From contig JBBIMW010000004.1 in assembly GCA_037444185.1 (NCBI GenBank), positions 1 to 64,000 of the forward strand: 64,000 bases of DNA. The letters are read 5' to 3'. Of this stretch, positions 35,083-43,394 are shown piece after piece (within the stretch, counting starts at the first letter, position 1; every line of letters begins with the position of its first letter). The DNA is from JAILZP01 sp037444185 (GTDB taxonomy: Bacteria; Bacillota; Desulfotomaculia; Desulfotomaculales; Desulfocucumaceae). Under the pieces are notes generated by a model. The model saw nothing but the letters and a program-made list of their open reading frames with translations, ran no database searches and was not told where the DNA came from. Position numbers and translations under genes: made by a program.

Positions 35083-36384
35083 TTATCTCATGTACGACGG
35101 CAGTTCAATTTTGCCCTCCGCCACCGCCTCCGGGAACACAGGCACCCTGACACCGGGAGACTTCCACTGGAACACGACCCCTGTGGCCGTCTCCTTGGGA
35201 TTGGTGCCGTAGACCACTTGGTGGTCATCCGTAAATTTAATCCTGCCGATTACTCCCTCCATATCAGTGGCCTTTATCGCCTCCACCAGCGCGTCTGGCT
35301 CTAAGGATCCCGCCTTTTCTATGGCGCCTGCCAGCAGATAAACAGCGTCGTAAGACGGGCCCGGCCCGTGTCCGGACAATTTGCTGGCCATTTCCTGTCC
35401 GTATTTCCTGGAGTAGCCCTCATAGAACTGCACCGATTTTGGCACCGCCTTCACCGGCATCGGCCCTATCTCGAAAAACAGATTTACAAGCCCCTCCACT
35501 TCTCCCTCAAATGTTTTCCACGCGGTTCCGGGCACGGCCGGGCTTATGAATCCGGCCATCAGAGCCGGGACTTTCATACTCTTTGCCTGCTTCAGCAATA
35601 TGCCGGACTGGGGCATGTCGAATATGGGGACTATCACCTGGGCTTTTCCGGCCTTGGCCTTGGTGAGAGAGGATGAAAAGTCCGAAGCCCCGGTGGGGTA
35701 GGTGTCCATACCGATCACTTCCCACCCGTTGGCCTTTAGCCATTTTTCGAGGCCGGCCCCGGTACCCTTGGCCCACAGCACATCCTGAACCACTATATAA
35801 GCCCTGTTGAATTTATATTCCTTCCCGATAAATTCCATGGTTTTTGACAGATAGTTGACCAGATACGGAGCGTTAAGGCACAGCCTGAAAACATATTTGT
35901 ATTTGTTATAGTCCTCCTTTATTCTTTTCTGGGACTCCGGAGTCATGGCGATGGTGGTGATATACGGCACCTTGTGCTTGGCCACCAGCTCCATTGAGGA
36001 GAGCAGAACCTCCGACCGGAAAGCCCCCACCACTATGGCGCTGGGCTTTTTCTCGGCAATAAGCTTTTCCACCGCCGCCAGAGCTTCCGTTACAGGTATG
36101 CCCGGCTCGTGTTCCCTGGTATCAATGGACACCACCTCCAGGGGACGCTTTTCCCCCTTTACGCTGACGCCCCCCTTGGCGTTTATCTCCTCCACCGCCA
36201 GTTGAACAGCCCTTAGCGAATCACCCCCCTCAATGGCCCCCAGTGCCGTAGGCACACCAATAACTACCGGAGCCGCTTTTCCGGCCGGCTTTCCGCTGGA
36301 GGAATCCTTCCCCCCGCAACCCGCCGCCACAGCCAGCAGTACAGTCAGCACAACCACGGAAACACCCAACAGAACCCTTTTCAT
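35083..36384 (-). CDS. livK: Liv-type ABC transporter substrate-binding lipoprotein (system 1)
   Basis: Extracytoplasmic periplasmic-binding-protein fold I receptor, about 433 residues. The N-terminus MKRVLLGVSVVVLTVLLAVAAGCGG is a lipoprotein signal with lipobox AAGC. The Leu/Ile/Val-binding core (VIGVPTALGAIEGGDSLRAVQLAVEEINAKGG) is present. Start at ATG 36384 with GGAGGAG 6 bases upstream. It heads the operon livKHMGF-acyl-CoA synthetase. The ligand is unknown; with a ligase downstream, a carboxylic acid is more likely than an amino acid (inference). Confidence 0.9.
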   Translation of the reverse strand: MKRVLLGVSVVVLTVLLAVAAGCGGKDSSSGKPAGKAAPVVIGVPTALGAIEGGDSLRAVQLAVEEINAKGGVSVKGEKRPLEVVSIDTREHEPGIPVTEALAAVEKLIAEKKPSAIVVGAFRSEVLLSSMELVAKHKVPYITTIAMTPESQKRIKEDYNKYKYVFRLCLNAPYLVNYLSKTMEFIGKEYKFNRAYIVVQDVLWAKGTGAGLEKWLKANGWEVIGMDTYPTGASDFSSSLTKAKAGKAQVIVPIFDMPQSGILLKQAKSMKVPALMAGFISPAVPGTAWKTFEGEVEGLVNLFFEIGPMPVKAVPKSVQFYEGYSRKYGQEMASKLSGHGPGPSYDAVYLLAGAIEKAGSLEPDALVEAIKATDMEGVIGRIKFTDDHQVVYGTNPKETATGVVFQWKSPGVRVPVFPEAVAEGKIELPSYMR

Positions 36385-36593
36385 CCACAACTCCTCCTTT
36401 TAAAATTCGGTAACCAACACCCCGGCCAAGTTAGCCCATTGGTTAATGTATGATAATACATAATTTTCAATCAATATATCGCCTATTGGCATTAAAAGAG
36501 AGCTAACACCAAGTGGGACACGGTTAAGCAGTACCGGGTATTTAAGCTGTTGAGTTATTAAAGAACTATTCCCGTGAACCTGCGGGCGGAAAC

Positions 36594-36618
36594 AAAAAAG
36601 CCGCCCTGGCGGGCGGCG
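36594..36618 (-). terminator. Terminator after tupABC
   Basis: On the minus strand GCCGCCCGCCAGGGCGGC followed by TTTTTTG. It lies 40 bp after the tupB stop and before the livK promoter region. The same GCCGCC-type stem recurs at 29898 and 57979. Confidence 0.85.
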
Positions 36619-36656
36619 GAATTGAGTCCTTCGATATCGTGTTTTCACCTGCGCCG

Positions 36657-37346
36657 TCACCTTTTTTGCTGCAGCATGGTAAGGGTGAAGGTAACCGTGT
36701 AAGCCAGCAGCATCAATATCACACTGATGGCGATGGCCACATCAAAATTGCCCTTCGATACTTCCATCACCGTTGCCGTGGTAAGAACCCTGGTATAACC
36801 GCTGATATTTCCACCCACCATCATGGACGCCCCTATTTCTGAAACCACACCGCCAAATCCTGCGATAACGGCTGCCAAAAGCCCCATCCGGGCTTCCCGC
36901 ACCAACAGCCAGAGCAACTGAAAACTGGAGGCCCCCAAGGCCAATATTTGCAGCCTGATTTTGGGATTAATCTGCCCTATGGCCGCCAATGTAAATCCGG
37001 TCACTATGGGGGAGGCGATAATAGCCTGGGCCATTACTATAGCCCCCGGTGTGTACATCATATCCAGGAAACCAAGGGGCCCGGAGCGCCACAAAAAAAT
37101 TGAAACCCACAGTCCCACCACAACAGGCGGCAGCCCCATGCCGAAATTGACCATGCTTACGGCTACATTCCGTCCCGGGAAAACAGCCAGGGCAAGAAAA
37201 ACCCCCAGCGGAACCCCTATCAAAACACTGATTAAAGTGGCCGTGCCGGAGACCTTCAAAGTTAATAGGGTTATCTCCAATATCTCCCGGTCCCCCCGCA
37301 TTAAAAGCTCAAAGGCCTTGATCAAACCGTCCCGGATTAACTCCAT
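36657..37346 (-). CDS. tupB: Tungstate ABC transporter permease TupB
   Basis: Single permease (homodimer expected) of the high-affinity tungstate importer, about 229 residues and five or six helices. Signature region ITLLTLKVSGTATLISVLIGVPLGV and the EAA-like GASSFQLLWLLVREARMGLLAA. The ATG at 37346 has GGGGGAG 6 bases before it; earlier in-frame ATGs (37373, 37358) lack this. It overlaps the tupC 3' end by 38 bp. Confidence 0.92.
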   Translation of the reverse strand: MELIRDGLIKAFELLMRGDREILEITLLTLKVSGTATLISVLIGVPLGVFLALAVFPGRNVAVSMVNFGMGLPPVVVGLWVSIFLWRSGPLGFLDMMYTPGAIVMAQAIIASPIVTGFTLAAIGQINPKIRLQILALGASSFQLLWLLVREARMGLLAAVIAGFGGVVSEIGASMMVGGNISGYTRVLTTATVMEVSKGNFDVAIAISVILMLLAYTVTFTLTMLQQKR

Positions 37347-38049
37347 GGCCTTCTCCCCCATTTTCATATCCATTCTTAAGCAACATGGAGAACTGCCTCC
37401 TCGGGCTCACCCTGCCTTTTTCCATAATAACGGCACTGTCCGCAAGCCAGGGAATTTCAGCATAATCATGGGTGACAAAAATAGCCGACACTCCGGATGA
37501 CTTTAATATCTCCCCCATGTCTTTCAACAGAGAAATCCTGGTGGGATAATCCAAGGATTTAAAAGGTTCATCAAGAAACAAGACCTCCGGATCAAGCACC
37601 ATAGCCCGGGCAATGCTCACCCTCTGGGCCTCCCCCCCGGACAAAAATCCCGGCATCCGCTTTGCCAAATGGGATACCCCCAATCTTTCCAGCCACATAT
37701 AAACCTTGGACGGTATCTCGTTTCTGCCGCCCCCCCTGAGCATAAGCCCCTGGGCCACATTGTTGAAAACATTGGTGTTTAAAAGCAGGGGCTCCTGGAA
37801 CACCATTGCCATTCTGCGTCTATACTGAAGGACATTTTTCCTGCTGACGGCATCCCCGGAGAACAGCACCTTTCCGGATGCCGGCCGCTGAAGAAGGGCC
37901 AGCACTTGTAAAAATGTGCTCTTGCCGGCCCCGTTGGAACCGATAAGGGCCACCGTTTCTCCTTTCCCCAGGGCAAAATGTTCTATATTCAAAATTTCCC
38001 TGTTTCCTTTAACAATTTTTATATCCCTGGCTTCTATAATACAGTTCAT
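37309..38049 (-). CDS. tupC: Tungstate ABC transporter ATP-binding protein TupC
   Basis: ATPase for tungstate uptake, 246 residues. Walker A LIGSNGAGKSTFLQVL, Q-loop VFQEPLLLNTNV, signature LSGGEAQRVSIARAM, Walker B VLFLDEPFKSLD, H-loop FVTHDYAE. The last 15 or so residues (NPGRFDQGL) overlap the next gene and may be dispensable. It begins 1 bp after the tupA stop. Confidence 0.92.
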   Translation of the reverse strand: MNCIIEARDIKIVKGNREILNIEHFALGKGETVALIGSNGAGKSTFLQVLALLQRPASGKVLFSGDAVSRKNVLQYRRRMAMVFQEPLLLNTNVFNNVAQGLMLRGGGRNEIPSKVYMWLERLGVSHLAKRMPGFLSGGEAQRVSIARAMVLDPEVLFLDEPFKSLDYPTRISLLKDMGEILKSSGVSAIFVTHDYAEIPWLADSAVIMEKGRVSPRRQFSMLLKNGYENGGEGHGVNPGRFDQGL

Positions 38050-38937
38050 TTATCTTTTCCCCAATTCATCGGCCTTTTTGCCGGCAGCAGAGTGGAACAG
38101 CGGCTCACCGAATCTGTCAATGCCGAATTGGCCGATAGTTTTCTGAGTATCCGGGCTCACCATATATTCCACAAATTCCCTGGCGCCGGCGGCATTAATT
38201 TTGGGAAATTTTTCTGGATTAACCTGCATCACATGGTAAATGTTCAGCAGTTCCCCGTCTCCCTGGACAACAATGGCCAGCTTCAGATTTTTCTTCTGGG
38301 AAAGGTAAGTGGCCCGGTCAGTAAAGGTATAGCCTTGCTTTTCACTGGCTATATTCAGTGTCTGACCCATGCCGCCGCCTGTTTCATGATAAAATTTCTT
38401 CCCCTTTGGATATACTCCGGCGGCGGTCCAAATTTCCTTCTCCTTATTATGGGTGCCGGACTCATCACCCCTGGATATAAATAAAACCCCCTTTTCAGCT
38501 ATCTTTTTAAAGGCCTCGATACTGTCTCTCGCAAGCTTCAAGCCTGCCGGATCCTTTTCCGGCCCGACTACAATAAAGTCATTGTGCATCACCGGTTTGT
38601 AATTAATAACCACACCTGAGTCCACCAACGGCTTTTCCAGTTTCACGGCATGGGTCAGCAGCACGTCGGCCTCGCCCTTCTCGCCCATTTTAAGGGCTTG
38701 ACCGGTACCGACGGCAATGGTCTTTACCCTGTAGCCCGTCTTTTTTTCAAAGCCAGGAATGAGTACATCCAAAAGCCCACTATCCTGAGTGCTGCTGGTG
38801 GTGGCCAGGATTATGTCCCCGGCGGCGGCCTTACCGGCTTTTTGTGCCGGCGGCCGCTTTTCATCCTTTGGCCCGCATCCCCCCAGAACAAAAATAGTAA
38901 AAACAATCAGCGGGAAAATTAAATTTATTATGCGCAT
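38050..38937 (-). CDS. tupA: Tungstate-binding lipoprotein TupA
   Basis: High-affinity oxyanion receptor, about 295 residues. MRIINLIFPLIVFTIFVLGGC is a lipoprotein signal with lipobox LGGC. The TupA signature (ILATTSSTQDSGLLDVLIP, with the TTS and TQDSG contacts) and HAVKLEKPLVDSG separate it from molybdate-binding ModA. The open frame extends to 39024, but the lipoprotein start at 38937 is far more plausible. The ribosome site is weak (GGGGG lies 16 bases upstream), and a 34-codon ORF ends 23 bases before the ATG. Confidence 0.94.
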   Translation of the reverse strand: MRIINLIFPLIVFTIFVLGGCGPKDEKRPPAQKAGKAAAGDIILATTSSTQDSGLLDVLIPGFEKKTGYRVKTIAVGTGQALKMGEKGEADVLLTHAVKLEKPLVDSGVVINYKPVMHNDFIVVGPEKDPAGLKLARDSIEAFKKIAEKGVLFISRGDESGTHNKEKEIWTAAGVYPKGKKFYHETGGGMGQTLNIASEKQGYTFTDRATYLSQKKNLKLAIVVQGDGELLNIYHVMQVNPEKFPKINAAGAREFVEYMVSPDTQKTIGQFGIDRFGEPLFHSAAGKKADELGKR

Positions 38938-38959
38938 AGACTTAATTATGACCCCCTTT

Positions 38960-39064
38960 TTATTGATCAGCCGGCAATGGGCAATTCCCCGGCAAATAAC
39001 AAAGCCAAGCCGCTTTCCAAACAATCCAGGGCCTGGCTAATAAAAATGCATAATCATGTTTCAT
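38960..39064 (-). CDS. 34-codon leader ORF between RNA leader and tupA
   Basis: ATG at 39064 preceded by AAAGGAGAG, the best ribosome site in the area, and a stop at 38960-38962 directly before the AAAAAGGGGG that precedes tupA. The product would be a 34-residue peptide beginning MKHDYAFLLARPWIVW, rich in Trp, Leu and Cys. It matches no family I know. It starts where the structured RNA ends, so it may be a leader peptide whose translation is gated by that RNA, with tupA coupled to it. Coding is inferred only from the ribosome site and position. Confidence 0.45.
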   Translation of the reverse strand: MKHDYAFLLARPWIVWKAAWLCYLPGNCPLPADQ

Positions 39065-39066
39065 CT

Positions 39067-39157
39067 CTCCTTTCCGCAATGGGAGGCATGCCGGTTTCCC
39101 GGCATACCCTGTCGGTCAGCACTCCGTAACAAGCGCCTTAGGAGCACAGACTCGGAG
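39067..39157 (-). ncRNA. Structured RNA leader, candidate Moco/Tuco riboswitch
   Basis: On the minus strand the outer stem UCCG/CGGA (39153-39156 with 39073-39076) encloses two arms. One arm has CUGU/ACAG and GCUCC/GGAGU stems and an internal CCUAAG...UACGG, close to the 11-nt GAAA tetraloop receptor (CCUAAG...UAUGG). The other is AUGCCGG-GAAA-CCGGCAU, a GNRA hairpin that could dock in it. A GNRA loop and receptor-like motif are known for Moco RNAs, and placement before a tungstate transporter fits. The SD for the next ORF lies in the 3' edge of the outer stem. Family assignment needs a covariance search. Confidence 0.6.
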
Positions 39158-39195
39158 ATTTAATGGGTTTATCGCCCATTCTCATTTGATTTTTC

Positions 39196-39777
39196 TCATT
39201 TGATTTTTCTCATCAGCCAAGCCATATTCCTGGCGAAGTTGTCCAATATGCCGTGGGCCTCCCCGTCGCTCTCCGGGTCCCTCGCCCCGCCGGCTCCGGC
39301 GGTGGCCACGTTCCAGTACGTATTTCCGGGAATGATCATGTCGTTTATATAATACCACATCAGCAGCTGGGCGAAGGCCAAATTGTGACCAGCCCTGCGG
39401 GCCACCGTAATGGGAGCTCCCACCTTGCGGGAGAAAAATTTGCCGCTGAAGCGGGAGCAGAAGCCGGCCCTGTCCAAAAGGGCCATCAGTTGGGGGGCGG
39501 CCGAACTGTAGTAGACCGGTGAACCCACTATGATGCCGTCGGCCCTTTGCATTTTTTCAAAAACTGTTCCGAAGCCATCGTTCTCCTGAATACATTTCCC
39601 GGCCTCCCGGCATCCGTAACAGCCCAGACATGGTTTAATGACCATGCCGGCAAGGGAAACATATTCGGACTCCATACCTTCGGCAGTCAGCCTGTCAAGG
39701 GTATAGCGCACGTAGTACTCCGAGTTGCTGTTTTTGCGCAGGCTACCGCCAATACCTATTACCTTCATTATCCTCAC
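39196..39777 (-). CDS. Iron-sulfur flavoprotein, NADPH-dependent FMN reductase family
   Basis: A flavodoxin-fold protein of 193 residues. The N-terminal FMN-binding segment IGIGGSLRKNSNSEYYVRY and SPVYYSSAAPQLMALLDR are typical. Cysteines at 50, 53, 56 and 62 (CLGCYGCREAGKC) form the compact CX2CX2CX5C motif of Isf-type proteins that bind a 4Fe-4S cluster next to FMN. It overlaps the TetR gene by 4 bp and is thus its likely target and partner. The stop codon lies in a 14-bp tandem duplication. The physiological electron partner is unknown; redox or oxidative-stress roles are known for the family. Confidence 0.88.
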   Translation of the reverse strand: MRIMKVIGIGGSLRKNSNSEYYVRYTLDRLTAEGMESEYVSLAGMVIKPCLGCYGCREAGKCIQENDGFGTVFEKMQRADGIIVGSPVYYSSAAPQLMALLDRAGFCSRFSGKFFSRKVGAPITVARRAGHNLAFAQLLMWYYINDMIIPGNTYWNVATAGAGGARDPESDGEAHGILDNFARNMAWLMRKIK

Positions 39778-40424
39778 TCCTTTTTCTCATCGCGAGGAGC
39801 CAGTCCCTTGGTGATAAAGTCGAAAACCGCACCGCTGAACTCAGCGGGAGGCATTTTGCCTTCCCACACCGGCCAGCGCATGGCTGTTAAGACGCTTATT
39901 CCCATCAAGCAGTATGCCAGTGCCTCGGGGTCGACCCGGGCCACTTCTCCCCTGTCCATGGCGGAACGAAGCCGGTCTGCGTACGACTTGGCAAAGGAAG
40001 AGTAGTACCAGTGCCACAGGTTCGGCTCCACCCCCTCGGCATCCCTGATCAGCTTATAAAGGTTTTTATGTTTCAATGTGAATTTGTAAAAAGCCTCCAG
40101 TCCCGCCTTTTCCACATCAATACGGTTGGCCACGGACTCAATTTCCTGCTGGATGAAGGACCTCACCTCATAGTGAAGATGTTTGATCAATTCAACAAAA
40201 ATGTCCTTTTTGCCTTTAAAATAGAGATAAAATGTACCCTGCCCCACCCCGGCCCGGTTGGTAATATCCACTATGGAGGCCTCATAATAGTTCTTTTCCC
40301 CAAAAACCTCCTCCGCCGCTTGAAGCAAACGGTTGAATGTAGCCTCACCCCGCTTGGTTTTGGGGAGGGTCACTCCCGAGTCCTCGGCCAGTTTGAGAAA
40401 TTCCTCCGGATCCTGGAAATTCAT
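39774..40424 (-). CDS. TetR/AcrR family transcriptional regulator
   Basis: A 216-residue repressor-type protein. The N-terminal helix-turn-helix (ATFNRLLQAAEEVFGEKNYYEASIVDITNRAGVGQGTFYLYFKGK) is complete; the C-terminal ligand domain is all-helical. The ATG at 40424 follows AGAGG. It is transcribed from its own strong promoter, which is covered by a palindrome, and is coupled to the flavoprotein gene. Such regulators near acyl-CoA synthetases often sense acyl-CoA (family knowledge), but the ligand here is not readable. Confidence 0.9.
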   Translation of the reverse strand: MNFQDPEEFLKLAEDSGVTLPKTKRGEATFNRLLQAAEEVFGEKNYYEASIVDITNRAGVGQGTFYLYFKGKKDIFVELIKHLHYEVRSFIQQEIESVANRIDVEKAGLEAFYKFTLKHKNLYKLIRDAEGVEPNLWHWYYSSFAKSYADRLRSAMDRGEVARVDPEALAYCLMGISVLTAMRWPVWEGKMPPAEFSGAVFDFITKGLAPRDEKKE

Positions 40425-40445
40425 CAAATATTACCTCTCACTTAA

Positions 40446-40486
40446 AATTCCCGGTTCATTTTACCAAAAACCGGTGAATTTTTCAA
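40446..40486 (-). promoter_or_regulatory. tetR promoter with overlapping palindrome
   Basis: On the minus strand TTGAAA (40481-40486), 17 bases, TAAAAT (40458-40463). An inverted repeat, AATTCACCGGTT and AACCGGGAATT (arms 40469-40480 and 40446-40456), spans the spacer and -10. It is a fitting autoregulatory TetR operator. Confidence 0.65.
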
Positions 40487-40532
40487 GTCCGAGGGGGCGG
40501 GCCGAAGGAAAAGGGCTGTTTACACGCCAGAA

Positions 40533-41741
40533 TCAGCGCTCCTTCCATTTCGGGGCCGGGTACACCAGTTTTCCCGTAGCCATTTTTTCAGGGTAAACCA
40601 CTTCCATTTTACCTTTTCGCCACTGGACGGTGATCAATTCAGTGAAGCCCTGATACTTTATCTCCCTGCTGGGGCTGAACTTCAGGGTCTGCCCCAGGGG
40701 AGAGACATACTCAGTGGTGGCCAGCGCCTTCTTCACCGCCTCCTTGTCGGTGGAATTGGCCTTTCTGATGGCCTCGGCCACCGTCATTATGTTGGTGTAG
40801 GCCAGTGGAGCCCAATAGCTGCGGGGAGCATCCCCGTATTTCTTCTTATATGCTTCGACGAATTTTTTGGAGTTGGCGTCAGGCACATCCGGAGTCCAAA
40901 GCACTATGGCGGTGACGTACTCGCTTTCCGGCAGCTTGCTGAAACCTTCGGGCCAACCGGGAACATAGGCCAGAATAGTCCCGGGATTGTAGTCAACCTC
41001 CCTGCTCTGGGTGGTGATGGGAATGGCATCGCCCGGATAGCCGATCCATACAAAGGCGTCGCTGGGCAGCCCCTTCAGCTTGGTCAGCATGGGGGTGAAG
41101 TCGGGCGAACCGGTTTTGAAGGGCTCGGAAGCCACAATATCCATCCCCGCCGGCAGCATCCCCTTCATAATGTCCGCGCTGCTCTTTCCAAAAAGACCAT
41201 CCTCGTAGGCCACGGCAATCTTCTTGGCCCCGGCGAATTTTAAAAAGTCCACCAGCGCCCGCACGTTGTGGTATTCCCACGGGTGGTAGTGGAAAAACCA
41301 GTCAGCGTCTTTAAAAGCCCCTTCCACCTTGGAGGAGGCCGCCCCAGTCCAGGCCATCAGCGGCTGGTACCTTTTGGCCGGCTCGGCCAGGGCATACGTC
41401 ACCGTGCTGGATACCTCGCCCATCAGTATGTTGATTTTTTCCCTGTTCACCAGCTTTTCCAAAGCCGCCACAGCAGCCGTCGGGTCCTTGCTGTCCTCGA
41501 TGACCAGTTCCATCTTCCTCCCCAGAAGGCCCTGGACATTAATTTCTTCCGCCGCCAACAAGTATGCGTTGCGCATTTCCTGACCGGTGGCCGCCGACGG
41601 ACCGCTCAAGGGAACCATCACCCCCAGCTTGACAGGTTCCTTGCTGACGGGTTCCTTGGCGGATTGTCCGCCGCACCCGCCAAGCATTGTCATCAGCAGC
41701 ACGACCACCAGCAGCGACAGTGATACCCTTTTTTTCATTTG
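40533..41741 (-). CDS. livK: Liv-type ABC transporter substrate-binding lipoprotein (system 2)
   Basis: Receptor of about 402 residues. MKKRVSLSLLVVVLLMTMLGGCGG is a lipoprotein signal (lipobox LGGC), then the fold I core PVKLGVMVPLSGPSAATGQEM. The ATG at 41741 follows GAGGGGG. Unlike system 1, the binding protein is last in its operon, after the acyl-CoA synthetase. It is clearly divergent from the first LivK, so the two systems probably take different acids. Confidence 0.9.
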   Translation of the reverse strand, partial: QMKKRVSLSLLVVVLLMTMLGGCGGQSAKEPVSKEPVKLGVMVPLSGPSAATGQEMRNAYLLAAEEINVQGLLGRKMELVIEDSKDPTAAVAALEKLVNREKINILMGEVSSTVTYALAEPAKRYQPLMAWTGAASSKVEGAFKDADWFFHYHPWEYHNVRALVDFLKFAGAKKIAVAYEDGLFGKSSADIMKGMLPAGMDIVASEPFKTGSPDFTPMLTKLKGLPSDAFVWIGYPGDAIPITTQSREVDYNPGTILAYVPGWPEGFSKLPESEYVTAIVLWTPDVPDANSKKFVEAYKKKYGDAPRSYWAPLAYTNIMTVAEAIRKANSTDKEAVKKALATTEYVSPLGQTLKFSPSREIKYQGFTELITVQWRKGKMEVVYPEKMATGKLVYPAPKWKER

Positions 41742-41802
41742 ATTACCCCCTCGTTTTTTCAGAATAGGTGAGAAAAAGTTTCCGCTATAAAAAGGGCTCT
41801 TG

Positions 41803-43383
41803 TTAACGGGAAGATTCACGTACGGTTCCTTGTGAATTTATTTTCAGGTCCTTTTTAAGTACCTTGCCCACCGCACTCTTGGGAAGGGACTCGATGATCT
41901 CGACGTATTTGGGGACCTTGTAGCGGCCAAGCCTTTCACCGGCGAATTGAATAATTTCGGCGGGTTCGAGACTTTCCCCCGGCCGGGGAACCACAAAGGC
42001 CTTGCCTACCTCGCCCCAGGTGGGATCCGGCACCCCGATGACCGCCACCTCTGCCACCCGGGAGTGGGCTGCGATAACCTTTTCCACTTCCACCGGAAAA
42101 ACATTCTCTCCTCCACTGATAAACATGTCCTTTTTCCTGTCCACAATATAAAAGAACCCTTCTTCGTCCCGCATCGCCATGTCCCCGGTGTGGACCCAGC
42201 CGTTCACCAGCGTGGCGGAGGTGGCCCCTGGATTGTCCCAGTACCCGGAAAATATCACCGGGCCGCTAAGCAGAAGCTCTCCCATCTGCCCAGGGGCGGC
42301 CTCGGACCCATCATCGCCCGCCACCAAGGCCCGGCAATACAAAAAGGGTATTCCCACTGAATTCCATTTTTCTTTCAGCTGTTCAATGCTCAATCTCTGG
42401 AAGGGCATAAAAAGGTTGTTGGGACCTCCCTCGGTGATACCGTACCCCTGCATGAAGGGAATGCTTCTTTCCCAGAATGGCTCCATTACGCTGCGGGGAC
42501 AGGGCGCCGCCCCGGACATCATAAATTTAAGCGATCTAAAATCGGCTTTGTCAAAATATCCGGTCTGGCTCATCATCATAAACATGGTGGCGGCGGCGAA
42601 AAATATCGAACAGCGGTAGTCCTCAATGATCCTCAGAGCAATCTCAGGATCGAACTTTTTGCTGATGATAAGCGTCCCCCCGGCAAACAGTGTGGGCAGG
42701 GTCAGTATATTCCAGCCGCCGGTGTGAAAGTAGGGAAGAACGTGGAAAATGGTGTCCCGGGGACCCAGGTTCCACGAAAGCGCCTCGCTGACCATGTTCC
42801 AATAAACCGACCGGTGGGAGATGACGGCCCCTTTGGGTAGCCCGGTGGTACCCCCGGTAAAAAGTATCAGATGCGGATCCTCGATTTCCACGGATCCCCG
42901 GGGGGGACAGGCGTCGCTCCCGTCCCTCAAAACGGCGCCGTAGTCCGCCGCCGCATCGTCGGCGGCAGCCGGACCCCAGCCGATAACATTTTCAACCCCG
43001 GACCCTGATATAATTCCCCGGGCCCTTTCTTCAAAAAAGTCCTCGTAGGCCAGGGTGGAGACCCCTGTCATTTGCATAAGGTGCGTTATTTCATCGTCAG
43101 ACAGCCGGAAGTTCAGGGGCACCAGGACAAGTCCCAGTTTTTGGGTGGCAAAGAAAAAGTCAAAATATTCGATACAGTTACGGGACAATACGGCCACACG
43201 GTCGCCTTTCCGCAGTCCAATACCATCCTTGAGATAATTGGCCAGTTTATTGGCCCTGGCATTCAATTCCCGGCAGGTAAACCATTTTCCGCTGTCGGCG
43301 TCCACAATGGCCCTCCGGTCGGGGGCAAAGACCGCCATACGGTCCGCCAGATCAATTATCCATCCCCAGTCAGTCATTATCAC
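41803..43383 (-). CDS. AMP-dependent acyl-CoA synthetase (ligase 2)
   Basis: ANL-superfamily ligase, 526 residues. P-loop LFTGGTTGLPKGAVI, A5 region GYGITEGGPNNLFMP, A7 HTGDMAMRDEEGFFYIVDRKKDMFI, and the catalytic lysine region LPKSAVGKVLKKDLK. The GTG start follows AAAGGGGGATGAT. It lies 11 bp after livF and before livK of transporter 2. The sequence resembles medium- or long-chain fatty-acid ligases; the acid cannot be fixed by eye. Confidence 0.9.
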   Translation of the reverse strand: MIMTDWGWIIDLADRMAVFAPDRRAIVDADSGKWFTCRELNARANKLANYLKDGIGLRKGDRVAVLSRNCIEYFDFFFATQKLGLVLVPLNFRLSDDEITHLMQMTGVSTLAYEDFFEERARGIISGSGVENVIGWGPAAADDAAADYGAVLRDGSDACPPRGSVEIEDPHLILFTGGTTGLPKGAVISHRSVYWNMVSEALSWNLGPRDTIFHVLPYFHTGGWNILTLPTLFAGGTLIISKKFDPEIALRIIEDYRCSIFFAAATMFMMMSQTGYFDKADFRSLKFMMSGAAPCPRSVMEPFWERSIPFMQGYGITEGGPNNLFMPFQRLSIEQLKEKWNSVGIPFLYCRALVAGDDGSEAAPGQMGELLLSGPVIFSGYWDNPGATSATLVNGWVHTGDMAMRDEEGFFYIVDRKKDMFISGGENVFPVEVEKVIAAHSRVAEVAVIGVPDPTWGEVGKAFVVPRPGESLEPAEIIQFAGERLGRYKVPKYVEIIESLPKSAVGKVLKKDLKINSQGTVRESSR

Positions 43384-43394
43384 ATCATCCCCCT

